Assembly (NCBI RefSeq): GCF_047638075.1
Contig: NZ_JBLJBV010000089.1
Location: 1 to 25,056, forward strand
Source: UBA6197 sp047638075
GTDB taxonomy: Bacteria; Pseudomonadota; Alphaproteobacteria; Rhodobacterales; Rhodobacteraceae
DNA: 25,056 nucleotides
Reading direction: 5' to 3'
Shown here in pieces: positions 14,163 through 21,663 of this stretch. A program made the translations under genes and the position numbers. The stretch's first letter is position 1; each line of letters opens with the position of its first letter. The notes beneath the pieces are model-generated. The model saw nothing but the letters and a program-made list of their open reading frames with translations. It made no database searches and had not been told where the DNA came from.

Positions 14163-14201
14163 AAAAGGGCACAGGTGTTCAGCCCCTTTTAGGCGCTAAA
14201 A
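14163..14201 (-). promoter_or_regulatory. Overlapping hairpins between DUF934 and fpr (terminator or leader switch)
   Basis: Hairpin A pairs AAAAGGG with CCCTTTT (14184-14190 with 14163-14169, minus-strand reading) and runs into TTTTCTT, like a terminator. Hairpin B is the palindrome TTTTAGGCGCTAAAA (14187-14201). The four bases 14187-14190 are used by both, so only one can form. This could be the terminator of the cys operon or an attenuation device before fpr. Confidence 0.4.
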
Positions 14202-14222
14202 CCCGTGGCGGGAAGTCAGAAC

Positions 14223-14615
14223 TCAGCCCCGAAGCCGCGACCGATAGTCATGGGCGCGCCAGTTGGCACGAACCAGCCATTGGGCTTCGGGTTGACGGGC
14301 GGCCATTGTGGCGGGGATTTCGACCTCGTCAAAGCCGGATCGCCGCGCCATCGTGTATTGATCGGCCAGGATCGGCCCCGCTGCCCTTAGCCGCCCCGTA
14401 TAACCCAAAGCCCTGAGCCGCCGCCCCAGTGAAAAACCACGCCCGTCCAGAAAGACCGGAAAGGCGATGCGGATCAGCGCCGCATCGGTCATGAACCCCT
14501 CCAGCGCGTCGGGGTCGGTGTCCTGGGCGACATCGACCACGGGGCCGTTCCAGTCGTCAGGGTGAAAGCCGTCATCGCGCACGATGACACCGGGGGCCAT
14601 ATTGGGGTGGGTCAC
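14223..14615 (-). CDS. DUF934 protein (oxidoreductase-associated, sulfite-reduction operon)
   Basis: A 130-residue protein of the DUF934 family, found almost only beside cysH/cysI in proteobacteria. Seen: VIVRDDGFHPDDW at the start, the family core RIAFPVFLDGRGFSLGRRLRALGYTGRLRAAGPILADQYTMARRSGFDEVEIP (about 50-105), and no Cys cluster or membrane segment. No biochemical role is established. A helper of sulfite reduction is inferred from context. The start is GTG 14615 with AAGGAG 8 bases upstream, overlapping the cysH stop by the GTGA arrangement. ATG 14600 is an alternative. Last gene of the operon, before the hairpins at 14163-14201. Confidence 0.88.
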   Translation of the reverse strand: MTHPNMAPGVIVRDDGFHPDDWNGPVVDVAQDTDPDALEGFMTDAALIRIAFPVFLDGRGFSLGRRLRALGYTGRLRAAGPILADQYTMARRSGFDEVEIPATMAARQPEAQWLVRANWRAHDYRSRLRG

Positions 14616-15418
14616 GCGACTTTCTCCTTGGTTGAGGCCGGGGGCGTGTGGGCTGAGGTGCGCACCATTTTGCCGCCGATCAAATGGATGCCACATTCGG
14701 TCTTGGCGGCACCCCGCCAACGGCCGGCGCGCGGGTCTTCGCCGGGTGCCACGGGGCTGGTGCAGGGGGCGCAGCCGATGCTGGGGTAGCCTTTCGCAAC
14801 CAGCGGGTGCCGGGGCAGGCGGTTTTGGACGATGTATTCCTCCAGATCCTCGCGGCCCCAATGCGCCAGAGGGTTGATCTTGATCCGGGTCGGGGTTTCG
14901 ACCTCAAAAAAATCCAGCGCTGCGCGGGTGCTGCCCTGATAGCGTTTGCGCCCGGTAATCCAGGCATCATAGCCCGAAAGCGCATTTTCAAGCGGTTGCG
15001 TCTTGCGCAGGGCGCAGCAGGCATCGGTATTGACGCGGTGCAAGGTGCCATCGGGGTCATCCAGCGCCAAGGCCGCAGGGGCGGCCCCGATGGTGTGGAT
15101 CTGTGTCAGGTTCAGGCGTTTTGCAAGGTCTTGCTGATAGGCCAGTGTTTCCGCAAAGAGCATCTGCGTGTCGATGAACAACACCGGTGTCCCAGGCGCG
15201 ATGACGGATACCATATGCAGCAACACCACCGATTCCGCGCCAAAGCTGGAAACCAGCGCGACATTGCCCACCTCGGCGTCTTTGAGGGCGCGTTCCATCA
15301 CCGCCGTGGCGGCGTGGTGGCGGTAGCGGGCGTTCAGCCCCGCAACCCGTTGGGCAATGTCGGTGCGCGGGGTGATCACGTCCTGCTTGACAAGTTTTTT
15401 CATATTTTCATGCAGCAT
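14612..15418 (-). CDS. cysH: Adenylyl-sulfate (APS) reductase, iron-sulfur type CysH
   Basis: A 268-residue enzyme that reduces activated sulfate to sulfite. Seen: the nucleotide-binding SSFGAESVVLLHM (57-69), FIDTQMLF with AETLAYQ, CCALRKTQPL (Cys134-135), IGCAPCT (Cys216, Cys219) and the catalytic ECGIH (Cys242). The CC...CxxC pattern binds a 4Fe-4S cluster and marks enzymes that use APS rather than PAPS. The start is ATG 15418 with GAGG 6 bases upstream, overlapping the end of the sulfite reductase gene by 11 bases. ATG 15403 is an alternative lacking a ribosome site. The GTGA overlap with DUF934 follows. Confidence 0.95.
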   Translation of the reverse strand: MLHENMKKLVKQDVITPRTDIAQRVAGLNARYRHHAATAVMERALKDAEVGNVALVSSFGAESVVLLHMVSVIAPGTPVLFIDTQMLFAETLAYQQDLAKRLNLTQIHTIGAAPAALALDDPDGTLHRVNTDACCALRKTQPLENALSGYDAWITGRKRYQGSTRAALDFFEVETPTRIKINPLAHWGREDLEEYIVQNRLPRHPLVAKGYPSIGCAPCTSPVAPGEDPRAGRWRGAAKTECGIHLIGGKMVRTSAHTPPASTKEKVA

Positions 15419-17072
15419 CGCGGGCCTCGTCTTCATAAAGCGCGGCTTTGAAAGGTGCGGCGCCAAGGCGGCGGAACGTCTCGATGAAGGTTTCCGCCGG
15501 GGTGCGGCGCAGGGCCAGATAGGCACGCAAGATCCGCTCGATTGCCGGCACCACGGCATCATAGGCAAAGCCCGGGCCGGCACGTTCCCCCAGGGCGGCG
15601 TTTTCGGTGTGATCGCCCCCCAGCGTGATTTGATAGTTTTCCACCCCGGCCCGGTCCAACCCCAGAATCCCGATGTGACCGACGTGGTGATGCCCGCAGG
15701 CATTGATGCAGCCTGAAATCTTGATCTTGATCTGACCAATTTCCTGCTCCAACCCGATCGCCTTGAAATGCGTTGCAATTTCTTGCGCCACCGGGATTGA
15801 ACGGGCCGTCGCCAGAGTGCAGTAATCCATGCCGGGGCAGGCGATGATATCGGACAATAGCCCCACATTGGCAGTGGCAAGCCCAACCTTGCGCAGCGCT
15901 TCATGCAGCGCCGGCAGATCGGCGCGCGCGACATGCGGCAAGATGACGTTTTGTTCGTGGCTGATGCGCAGTTCCGCATGGGAATAGGCCTCGGCCAGAT
16001 CCGCCAGCGCGCGCATCTGCACAGATGAGACATTGCCCGGGGTTTGCCCATGCGCCTTCAGGCTGACAGTGACAATCGCATGATCGGCCCGTTTATGTGG
16101 CGCAAGATTGGTGTCAGCCCAGGCGCGAAACAGGCGGTCCACCTTGTAGGCGGCGGCAAAAGGTGCGGTGTCTGCTGTCTTGAACGGCGGTGGGGCAAAA
16201 AACGGTGTGATTTCAGCCAGTATTCTGGCGGCTTCGTCGTTAAAACCTTGGCGGCGGCGGGCGAACTCTTGCTCGACCAGATCGCGAAACCGCGCCAAGC
16301 CGTTTTCAAACACGGTGATCTTGATCCGCGCCTTGAATTTGTTGTCGCGCCGACCCAGCAAATTATAGGTTGCAACAATTGCCTCCAGATAGGGCAGCAG
16401 GTCGGCTTTGGGCAGGAAGGGGCGGATGATCGGCCCCAATATCGGGGTGCGGCCAAGGCCTCCGCCAACGATCACCTCAAACCCGGCCTCGCCATCCTGT
16501 TCCACCATCCGCAGCCCGATATCGTGGGAACGTGTCACGGCGCGGTCATGCACGCTGGCAATGACGGCTATCTTGAACTTGCGCGGCAAGAACTGCAATT
16601 CGGGATGGTCCGAGGACCACTGCCGGATCAGTTCGGCCACCGGGCGCGGATCGTCGATCTCATCGGCCGTGGCACCCGCGAAATGGTCGGCGGTAACGTT
16701 GCGGACGCAGTTGCCCGACGTCTGGATCGAGTGCATTCCCACATCCGCCAGCGCTGACAGGATCGCGGGCACATCGGTCAGTTCGGGCCAGTTGAACTGG
16801 ATGTTCTGGCGCGTGGTAAAGTGGCCATAGCCCTTGTCCCATGTGTCAGCGATATAGGCCAGTTGACGCATCTGATCGGCGCGCAATGTGCCATACGGAA
16901 TGGCAATGCGCAGCATATAGGCATGAAGTTGCAGATACAGGCCGTTCATCAGCCGCAAGGGGCGAAACTCATCCTCGGTCAGGCTGCCATCAAGACGGCG
17001 CGCGATCTGGCCGGAAAACTGCGCCACCCGTTCACGCACAAAGGCGGTGTCGAATTCGTTATAGCGGTACAT
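15408..17072 (-). CDS. cysI: Nitrite/sulfite reductase, hemoprotein (siroheme and 4Fe-4S), CysI-like
   Basis: A 554-residue enzyme that reduces sulfite to sulfide with six electrons. Two half-repeats are visible, each with a ferredoxin-like substrate domain (YGTLRADQMRQLAYIAD; KAHGQTPGNVSSVQMRALADLA) and a siroheme-binding domain. The first half carries TTRQNIQFNW and QTSGNCVRNVTAD. The second carries cluster ligands C412 and C418 (ACPGMDYC) and C455 and C459 (SGCINACGHHHVGHIGILG). The start is ATG 17072 with AGGAGG 5 bases upstream. No CysJ flavoprotein is next to it, so it may take electrons from ferredoxin through the nearby Fpr. Its start overlaps DUF2849 by 14 bases. Substrate choice between nitrite and sulfite rests on the operon. 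Confidence 0.94.
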   Translation of the reverse strand: MYRYNEFDTAFVRERVAQFSGQIARRLDGSLTEDEFRPLRLMNGLYLQLHAYMLRIAIPYGTLRADQMRQLAYIADTWDKGYGHFTTRQNIQFNWPELTDVPAILSALADVGMHSIQTSGNCVRNVTADHFAGATADEIDDPRPVAELIRQWSSDHPELQFLPRKFKIAVIASVHDRAVTRSHDIGLRMVEQDGEAGFEVIVGGGLGRTPILGPIIRPFLPKADLLPYLEAIVATYNLLGRRDNKFKARIKITVFENGLARFRDLVEQEFARRRQGFNDEAARILAEITPFFAPPPFKTADTAPFAAAYKVDRLFRAWADTNLAPHKRADHAIVTVSLKAHGQTPGNVSSVQMRALADLAEAYSHAELRISHEQNVILPHVARADLPALHEALRKVGLATANVGLLSDIIACPGMDYCTLATARSIPVAQEIATHFKAIGLEQEIGQIKIKISGCINACGHHHVGHIGILGLDRAGVENYQITLGGDHTENAALGERAGPGFAYDAVVPAIERILRAYLALRRTPAETFIETFRRLGAAPFKAALYEDEARDAA

Positions 17073-17370
17073 GTGCAGCCTCCTGTTTGCCGTGGGCATA
17101 GTTTGAGGGGCCACGGGTGCGGAATGCCTCGCGAAAGTGTAGCGGCTCGGGGCCGTTCGGGCCGGGGCGGGCCTCGGCCAGATAGGGGCCGACGATATGC
17201 GCGGCCTGGCCCATCGCCTCCAAAAGGCGCAGCTCGGCAATTGCCTCATCCTCAATCAGCTCGGCTTCGGAATGAAGGCGTGACCAGGTGCCGGCGGCGG
17301 TCAGGTAGATCACATCGCCGCGGCGCAGATCATTGGCGGTCACGACCTTGGGGGTGAAACGACGGCTCAT
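17059..17370 (-). CDS. DUF2849 protein (small protein of the sulfite-reduction operon)
   Basis: A 103-residue protein of the DUF2849 family, typically located between the SUMT gene and cysI in alphaproteobacteria. Seen: FTPKVVTANDLRRGDVIYLTAAGTWSRLHSEAEL (5-38), where a ligand- or DNA-independent beta-rich domain is likely, then AELRLLEAMGQAAHIVGPYLAEA and a tail with PEPLHFREAFRTRGPSNYAHGK. No Cys and no signal peptide. Function unknown. It is probably an accessory to siroheme enzyme assembly, by context only. The start is ATG 17370 with AAGGAGGT 7 bases upstream and an ATGA overlap with the SUMT stop. The stop lies inside the cysI start region. Confidence 0.88.
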   Translation of the reverse strand: MSRRFTPKVVTANDLRRGDVIYLTAAGTWSRLHSEAELIEDEAIAELRLLEAMGQAAHIVGPYLAEARPGPNGPEPLHFREAFRTRGPSNYAHGKQEAAHVPL

Positions 17371-18149
17371 TGAGTGACCTCCTTCAAGGCTGCAAGACGC
17401 ATCCGCGCCGCAGCGCGGGGGGCAAGCCCCAGCAAAAGAACGGCGGGCCCGGTGATCCCCTCCAGCGCGCCGGGCAGGGTGATCAGGGTGGCCGCGACAA
17501 TGCGCTGATCCGCGCGGCTGGCGTTTTCCACGATGCTGATCGGGGTGCCGGGGGCGGCGCCGTGCATCAGCAACCGCCCTTGCAAAAAGCGTGCGGCACG
17601 TTTGCCCATATAGATTGCGGCCACAGCGCCGGGACGGGCCAGCGCACGCCAATCGTGATCTGCGTAACCGGTCACGTCATGGCCGGTCAAAATACGCAGC
17701 TCGCCATTGCGCCCGCGCTGGGTCAGGCTTTGGCCAAGTGCCGCTACCGCCGCACTTGCCGCAGTGATGCCGGGCAGAATGGTAAAGCTGATCCCTGCCG
17801 CCTCCAGCGCCTCCAATTCTTCGTCCAGACGGCCAAACACCGCCGGATCGCCGGATTTCAACCGCAGCACTGCACGCCCTTGCCGCGCATAGGTCACTAT
17901 CAACGCGCTGATCGCCGCTTGCGTCATGCCGGGGCCAAACCCCTCTTTGCCCGTTTCGATGCATTGCGCATCGGGCGCAGCCAGGGCCAGCACCTCGGCG
18001 CTGATCAGGCGGTCATGCAAGATCACATCGGCGTTTTGAAGCGCGCGCACTACCGCAACCGTCAGCAGGTCCGGATCGCCGGGCCCGCCCCCCGCAAGGG
18101 TGACATGGCCCGGTGTGCATGCGTCGTAAGAAAGCGGTTTCTGAGTCAT
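17367..18149 (-). CDS. cysG: Uroporphyrinogen-III C-methyltransferase (SUMT), single-domain CysG/CobA
   Basis: A 260-residue enzyme making precorrin-2 from uroporphyrinogen III with two SAM, the first step to siroheme for sulfite reductase (and to cobalamin). Seen: AGGGPGDPDLLTV (19-31), ADVILHDRLIS, KSGDPAVFGR, PGITAASAA, the TGHD segment and AIYMGKRAA, all typical of SUMT. The N-terminal dehydrogenase/ferrochelatase (Met8-like) half of enterobacterial CysG is absent, so that step must be encoded elsewhere. The start is ATG 18149 with AGGTG 7 bases upstream. The frame to 18413 would cover the control region and is not used. First gene of the operon SUMT-DUF2849-cysI-cysH-DUF934. Confidence 0.95.
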   Translation of the reverse strand: MTQKPLSYDACTPGHVTLAGGGPGDPDLLTVAVVRALQNADVILHDRLISAEVLALAAPDAQCIETGKEGFGPGMTQAAISALIVTYARQGRAVLRLKSGDPAVFGRLDEELEALEAAGISFTILPGITAASAAVAALGQSLTQRGRNGELRILTGHDVTGYADHDWRALARPGAVAAIYMGKRAARFLQGRLLMHGAAPGTPISIVENASRADQRIVAATLITLPGALEGITGPAVLLLGLAPRAAARMRLAALKEVTQ

Positions 18150-18178
18150 CTGGGCACCTGTTTTGATGCCCCTATATA

Positions 18179-18239
18179 GGAAAATATTCCGGTGCTGCGC
18201 TAGATACCCTCTTTCAATAGGGATAATATTCCATATTAT
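18179..18239. promoter_or_regulatory. Divergent control region with paired GGAWAATATTCC sites (probable Lrp-type operators)
   Basis: Two near-identical 12-mers, GGAAAATATTCC (18179-18190) and GGATAATATTCC (18221-18232), have centres 42 bases apart, four helical turns. The second overlaps the inverted repeat ATAATAT-TCC-ATATTAT (18223-18239). On the plus strand CTTTCA-N17-TATTAT (18212-18240) is a promoter for the Lrp-type gene, and the second site fills its spacer. On the minus strand the TATATA at 18178-18173 is a -10 candidate for the SUMT operon, with the first site in its spacer. Confidence 0.55.
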
Positions 18240-18282
18240 ACGCCCAAAGAAACCCACTTTCCAATAACCGGAGAAAACACGA

Positions 18283-18744
18283 ATGGCTGTCCGACTTGAT
18301 GATATGGATCGGAAAATCCTCTCGCAGCTGCAAGACGATGCCAGCCAGTCGCTTGATGATATTGCCCGAAAGGTGGGCTCTTCAAAGACCCCGGTCTGGA
18401 ATCGGATCCGCAAGATGAAGGATCTGGGCGTGATCGGTCGTCAGACCGTGCTTTTGGACGCCGAGGCGCTGGGCCTTGAGGCATGTTTTTTCGTATTGAT
18501 CCGTACATCCGAACATGAGGTTGACTGGCAGCGCCGCTTTCTGGCCAGCCTGCGCGCGCGCCCCGAGGTGCAAGAGGCGCACCGTCTGGCGGGCGATATC
18601 GACTATATCCTGAAGGTCAGGGTAAAAAATGCCCGCGCTTACGATCAGTTTTATCAGGCCCTGATCGCTGAGGTTAAGATCCATAACGTGACAGCGCTTT
18701 TGTCGATGGAAGAAATCAAATCAACCACTCTTCTGCCGCTATGA
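18283..18744 (+). CDS. Lrp/AsnC-family transcriptional regulator, divergent from the sulfur operon
   Basis: A 153-residue regulator. The N-terminal helix-turn-helix (about 4-60) shows LDDMDRKILSQLQDDASQSLDDIARKVGSSKTPVWNRIRKMKDLGVIGRQTVLLD. The C-terminal RAM/AsnC sensing domain (about 66-150) shows ALGLEACFFVLIRT, HRLAGDIDYILKVRV and the NVTALLSMEEIKSTTLLPL end. Proteins of this family bind DNA as dimers to octamers and sense amino acids. By position it probably controls the divergent SUMT-cysI-cysH operon, perhaps in response to cysteine or a precursor, and itself. That is inference. The start is ATG 18283 with GGAG 9 bases upstream. It is convergent with copA. A CCGCAA-CCG-TTGCGG hairpin (18746-18760) follows the stop. 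Confidence 0.93.
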   Translation: MAVRLDDMDRKILSQLQDDASQSLDDIARKVGSSKTPVWNRIRKMKDLGVIGRQTVLLDAEALGLEACFFVLIRTSEHEVDWQRRFLASLRARPEVQEAHRLAGDIDYILKVRVKNARAYDQFYQALIAEVKIHNVTALLSMEEIKSTTLLPL

Positions 18745-18745
18745 G

Positions 18746-18760
18746 CCGCAACCGTTGCGG
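18746..18760. repeat. Short hairpin between convergent lrp-type gene and copA
   Basis: CCGCAA (18746-18751), 3-base loop, TTGCGG (18755-18760), starting 1 base after the stop codon. There is no T-run, so it is a weak or Rho-assisted terminator at best. Confidence 0.3.
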
Positions 18761-18786
18761 TCGATGCCAACCCTGAAAGGCGAAGC

Positions 18787-21219
18787 CTAGCCAGCCGCGC
18801 GACGCAACCGCAACGCGTTCGTGACCACGAAAACCGATGAAAACGCCATTGCCCCAGCGGCAAGCATGGGGGACAGGCCAGTGCCGCCAAACGGTACCAA
18901 AACCCCCATCGCCACTGGAATCAGTGCCGCATTATAGGCAAAGGCCCAAAACAGGTTCTGGCGGATATTTCGCATGGTCGCGCGCGACAGGGCCACGGCG
19001 CGGCCCACGCCCTGCGGGTCGCCCTGCATCAGCACGACCTCGGCGGCCTCGATCGCGACATCGGTGCCGGTGCCGATGGCAAGCCCCACATCCGCAGCCG
19101 CCAGCGCCGGGGCATCATTGATACCATCCCCGACAAACGCGACAATCCCTTCGGCTTTCAGCTTTTCAATCGCGTCAACCTTGCCCTCGGGCAGCACCCC
19201 GGCAATCACATGATCAATTCCCAGATCGCGTCCCACGGCCCGGGCCGTGGCAACCGTATCGCCCGAGATCATCGCCACTTTCAGCCCCGCCGCGTGAAGC
19301 GCGTCAATGGTTGCGCGCGCGCCCGGCTTGATCGGGTCCGACAGGGCCATCAACGCGGCCAACTGACCGTCAAGCGCCAGCCAGACCGGGGTTTTGCCCG
19401 CAGCAGCCAAGGTTTCAGCCTTGGCGGAAAGGGGGGTGATGTCTACCCCTGCCTCGGTCATCGCGCGGGCATTGCCCAGCACCAGGGCGCGACCCTCGAC
19501 CGTGGCGGTCAAGCCCTTGCCGGGCAGGGCGTGCACGGCAAGGGCGGTTGGGGCATCAAGCCCCCGTTCGGCGGCGGCGGCCATGATTGCGGCGGCCAGC
19601 GGGTGTTCGGAACGCGCCTCGGCGCCGGCGGCCAGGCGCAACGCCTCGGTCTCGTTCTGGCCGGGGGCGGCGATCAGGTCTGTCAGGGCCGGGTGCCCCT
19701 CGGTCAGGGTGCCGGTCTTGTCAAAGGCCACCAGCCGCGCTTCGGACAGACGTTGCAGCGCGTCACCGCGCCGGAACAACAGCCCCAGTTCCGCCCCGCG
19801 CCCGGTGCCGACCAGAATTGACACCGGCGTCGCCAGCCCCATCGCGCAGGGGCAGGCGATGATCATCACGGAAATTGCCGCGACCAGCGCCGGGGTCAGC
19901 CCCTCGCCAAACGCCATCCACAGAACGAAGGTCAGCAGCGACAGCGCCATTACCACCGGCACGAAAACCCGTGTGACCTTGTCAACCAGCGCCTGCACCG
20001 GCAATTTGCCGCCCTGCGCCTCAGAGACAAGCGCGATGATCCGCGCAAGCACCGTATCGGACCCAGTCGCCGTTACCCGGAACGCCAGTGCTGCGGCCCC
20101 GTTGACGGTGCCGCCGGTGACGGATGCCCCCGGTGTCTTTTCCACTGGTGCGGGTTCACCGGTCAGCATCGCCTCGTCGATCCAGCCGTGACCGTCGGTG
20201 ATTACCCCGTCAACAGCAACCCGTTCGCCGGGCGCCAGCCGCACGATGTCGCCGGCGGCCAGTTCATCCACCGGCAGCGTGACGACGCCTGATGCGCGTT
20301 CCACCTGCGCCGTTTCAGGGCGCAACCCGACCAGCCGCGAAATGGCCTCGCCCGCGCGACCACGCGCCCGCGCCTCCAGCCAGCGGCCCAGAAGGATCAG
20401 CGTGATGATGACCGCGGCGGCCTCAAAATAAACTTCGCGCGCGCCTTCGGGCAGCAGGGCAGGGGCCAGCACCACCACCGCCGAATAGACATACGCAGCC
20501 AGCGACCCCAGCGCGACAAGCGAGTTCATTTCCGGCGCACCGCGCAGCAGTGCCGGAATGCCCAGCCGTAAAAATACCCGCCCCGGCCCGGCCAGAACCA
20601 GCGTTGTCAGCACGAATTGTATGATCCAACTGGTGCGTTCGCCCAAGGTTTCCATGACCCAATGGTGAAACCCTGCCACCATATGGGTGCCCATCGCCAG
20701 CACAAACACCGGCAGCGTCAGCGCTGCGGCCAGCGCAAAGGCGTGGCGCAGCCGCTTGGCCTCATCGGCCTGACGATCGGCTGTGGGGGGCGGTTCAGCG
20801 GCGCTAAGCACTTGTGCGGGGTAACCCGCTGCCGTCACCGCGGCCGCCAGTTCGGTCGGGGCTACGCTACCAGCTGCATAGGTGACCGTGGCGGTGTTGG
20901 TTGCCAAATTGACGTTGGCCGATATGACCCCCGGTGTTACGGTCAGCGCGCGTTCAACACGGCCCGTACAACTGGCGCAGGTCATCCCCTCTACGGTCAA
21001 CCGCGTGCTGGCCTCGGCCACCGGGTAGCCGCCCGACGCCAGCGCGCGCGCCAGCCCCTCGGCCGTGGCCGGTGACGAAAATTCAACCTTCGCAGAACGA
21101 GCCACAAGATTTGCCGCAGCTGATGTCACCCCCGATTGTGCGGTCAGGATGCGTTCGACCCGCCCCGTGCAGGCGCCACAATGCATACCCTCAATGATGA
21201 AAGTCGCTGAGCGGCCCAT
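18787..21219 (-). CDS. copA: Cu+-exporting P1B-type ATPase
   Basis: An 810-residue inner-membrane pump that exports Cu+ from the cytoplasm using ATP. Two heavy-metal-binding domains stand at the N-terminus, with GMHCGAC (C14, C17) and GMTCASC (C81, C84). Then come membrane helices, the actuator TGE (in MLTGEPAPVEK), the CPC metal site (456-458), the phosphorylated Asp in DKTGTLTEG (500-508), SEHP (537-540), MISGDT and GDGINDAPAL (697-706). YN (762-763) and MxxSS (791-795) in the last helices are the signature of the Cu+-specific 1B-1 group. The start is ATG 21219 with AAGGAG 7 bases upstream. I saw no clear CueR dyad upstream. Not obviously in an operon. Confidence 0.97.
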   Translation of the reverse strand: MGRSATFIIEGMHCGACTGRVERILTAQSGVTSAAANLVARSAKVEFSSPATAEGLARALASGGYPVAEASTRLTVEGMTCASCTGRVERALTVTPGVISANVNLATNTATVTYAAGSVAPTELAAAVTAAGYPAQVLSAAEPPPTADRQADEAKRLRHAFALAAALTLPVFVLAMGTHMVAGFHHWVMETLGERTSWIIQFVLTTLVLAGPGRVFLRLGIPALLRGAPEMNSLVALGSLAAYVYSAVVVLAPALLPEGAREVYFEAAAVIITLILLGRWLEARARGRAGEAISRLVGLRPETAQVERASGVVTLPVDELAAGDIVRLAPGERVAVDGVITDGHGWIDEAMLTGEPAPVEKTPGASVTGGTVNGAAALAFRVTATGSDTVLARIIALVSEAQGGKLPVQALVDKVTRVFVPVVMALSLLTFVLWMAFGEGLTPALVAAISVMIIACPCAMGLATPVSILVGTGRGAELGLLFRRGDALQRLSEARLVAFDKTGTLTEGHPALTDLIAAPGQNETEALRLAAGAEARSEHPLAAAIMAAAAERGLDAPTALAVHALPGKGLTATVEGRALVLGNARAMTEAGVDITPLSAKAETLAAAGKTPVWLALDGQLAALMALSDPIKPGARATIDALHAAGLKVAMISGDTVATARAVGRDLGIDHVIAGVLPEGKVDAIEKLKAEGIVAFVGDGINDAPALAAADVGLAIGTGTDVAIEAAEVVLMQGDPQGVGRAVALSRATMRNIRQNLFWAFAYNAALIPVAMGVLVPFGGTGLSPMLAAGAMAFSSVFVVTNALRLRRAAG

Positions 21220-21320
21220 CTTGCTACTCCTTCTGGTTCTTCACGTCCTTGGTTCAGATGGACTGTGCGGCGCTACACGTCAAGCACGAGCAGCCAAGTC
21301 GTGATAAAACATTCCACATA

Positions 21321-21348
21321 TTGAATTTAAGATGCGCACATGTTAAAT
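21321..21348 (+). promoter_or_regulatory. Candidate promoter of the DUF2892 gene
   Basis: TTGAAT (21321-21326), 16 bases, TTAAAT (21343-21348), predicted start near 21355, 25 bases before the ATG. It is an AT-rich island in GC-rich DNA, between divergent copA and the DUF2892 gene. Confidence 0.4.
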
Positions 21349-21379
21349 GTGGGCAAAGAAATCCATCCGGAGACACCCA

Positions 21380-21583
21380 ATGAACATTGATAACGCCATG
21401 TTTGCCTTTGCAGGTATCATGATCCTGCTGTCGGTCGCATTGACCGCCTTTGTGTCGCCCTATTTCATGTGGTTCACTGCGTTTATCGGCGCCAATCTGC
21501 TGCAATCCTCGTTTACCGGGTTTTGCCCGGCGGCCCGGATCTTCAGGCTTTTTGGCCTCAAGGGCGGCTGCGCGTTCAAATAA
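21380..21583 (+). CDS. DUF2892 (YgaP-TM-like) small membrane protein
   Basis: A 67-residue inner-membrane protein with two hydrophobic helices (about 6-27 and 30-47) joined by a short SPYF turn. The family end GFCPAARIFRLFGLKGGC follows, with Cys49 and Cys64. In YgaP the same module carries a rhodanese domain, but here only the membrane part is present. The family is often near sulfur or metal genes, and its role is unknown. The start is ATG 21380 with GGAG 7 bases upstream. A longer frame from 21347 is not favoured. Divergent from copA, 80 bases before the third L,D-transpeptidase. Confidence 0.85.
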   Translation: MNIDNAMFAFAGIMILLSVALTAFVSPYFMWFTAFIGANLLQSSFTGFCPAARIFRLFGLKGGCAFK

Positions 21584-21663
21584 AGGCGAAATCGTCGGCG
21601 GGTCCCTTGTGGGGGGTGGGGTTGCTTTGGTAAACTCGCCCCGTTGCCTTGCCGGAGAAACCG

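Noticed and set aside
14684..15451. Long plus-strand open frame (255 codons)
   Set aside because: It lies opposite cysH, has no ribosome site and no family motif. High G+C content opens shadow frames.
19394..20191. Long plus-strand open frame (265 codons) rich in Ala and Ser
   Set aside because: Antisense shadow of copA, whose motifs are unmistakable.
21219..21310. CueR-type copper operator upstream of copA
   Set aside because: Searched for the dyad with a 19-20 base promoter spacer and found no acceptable match.
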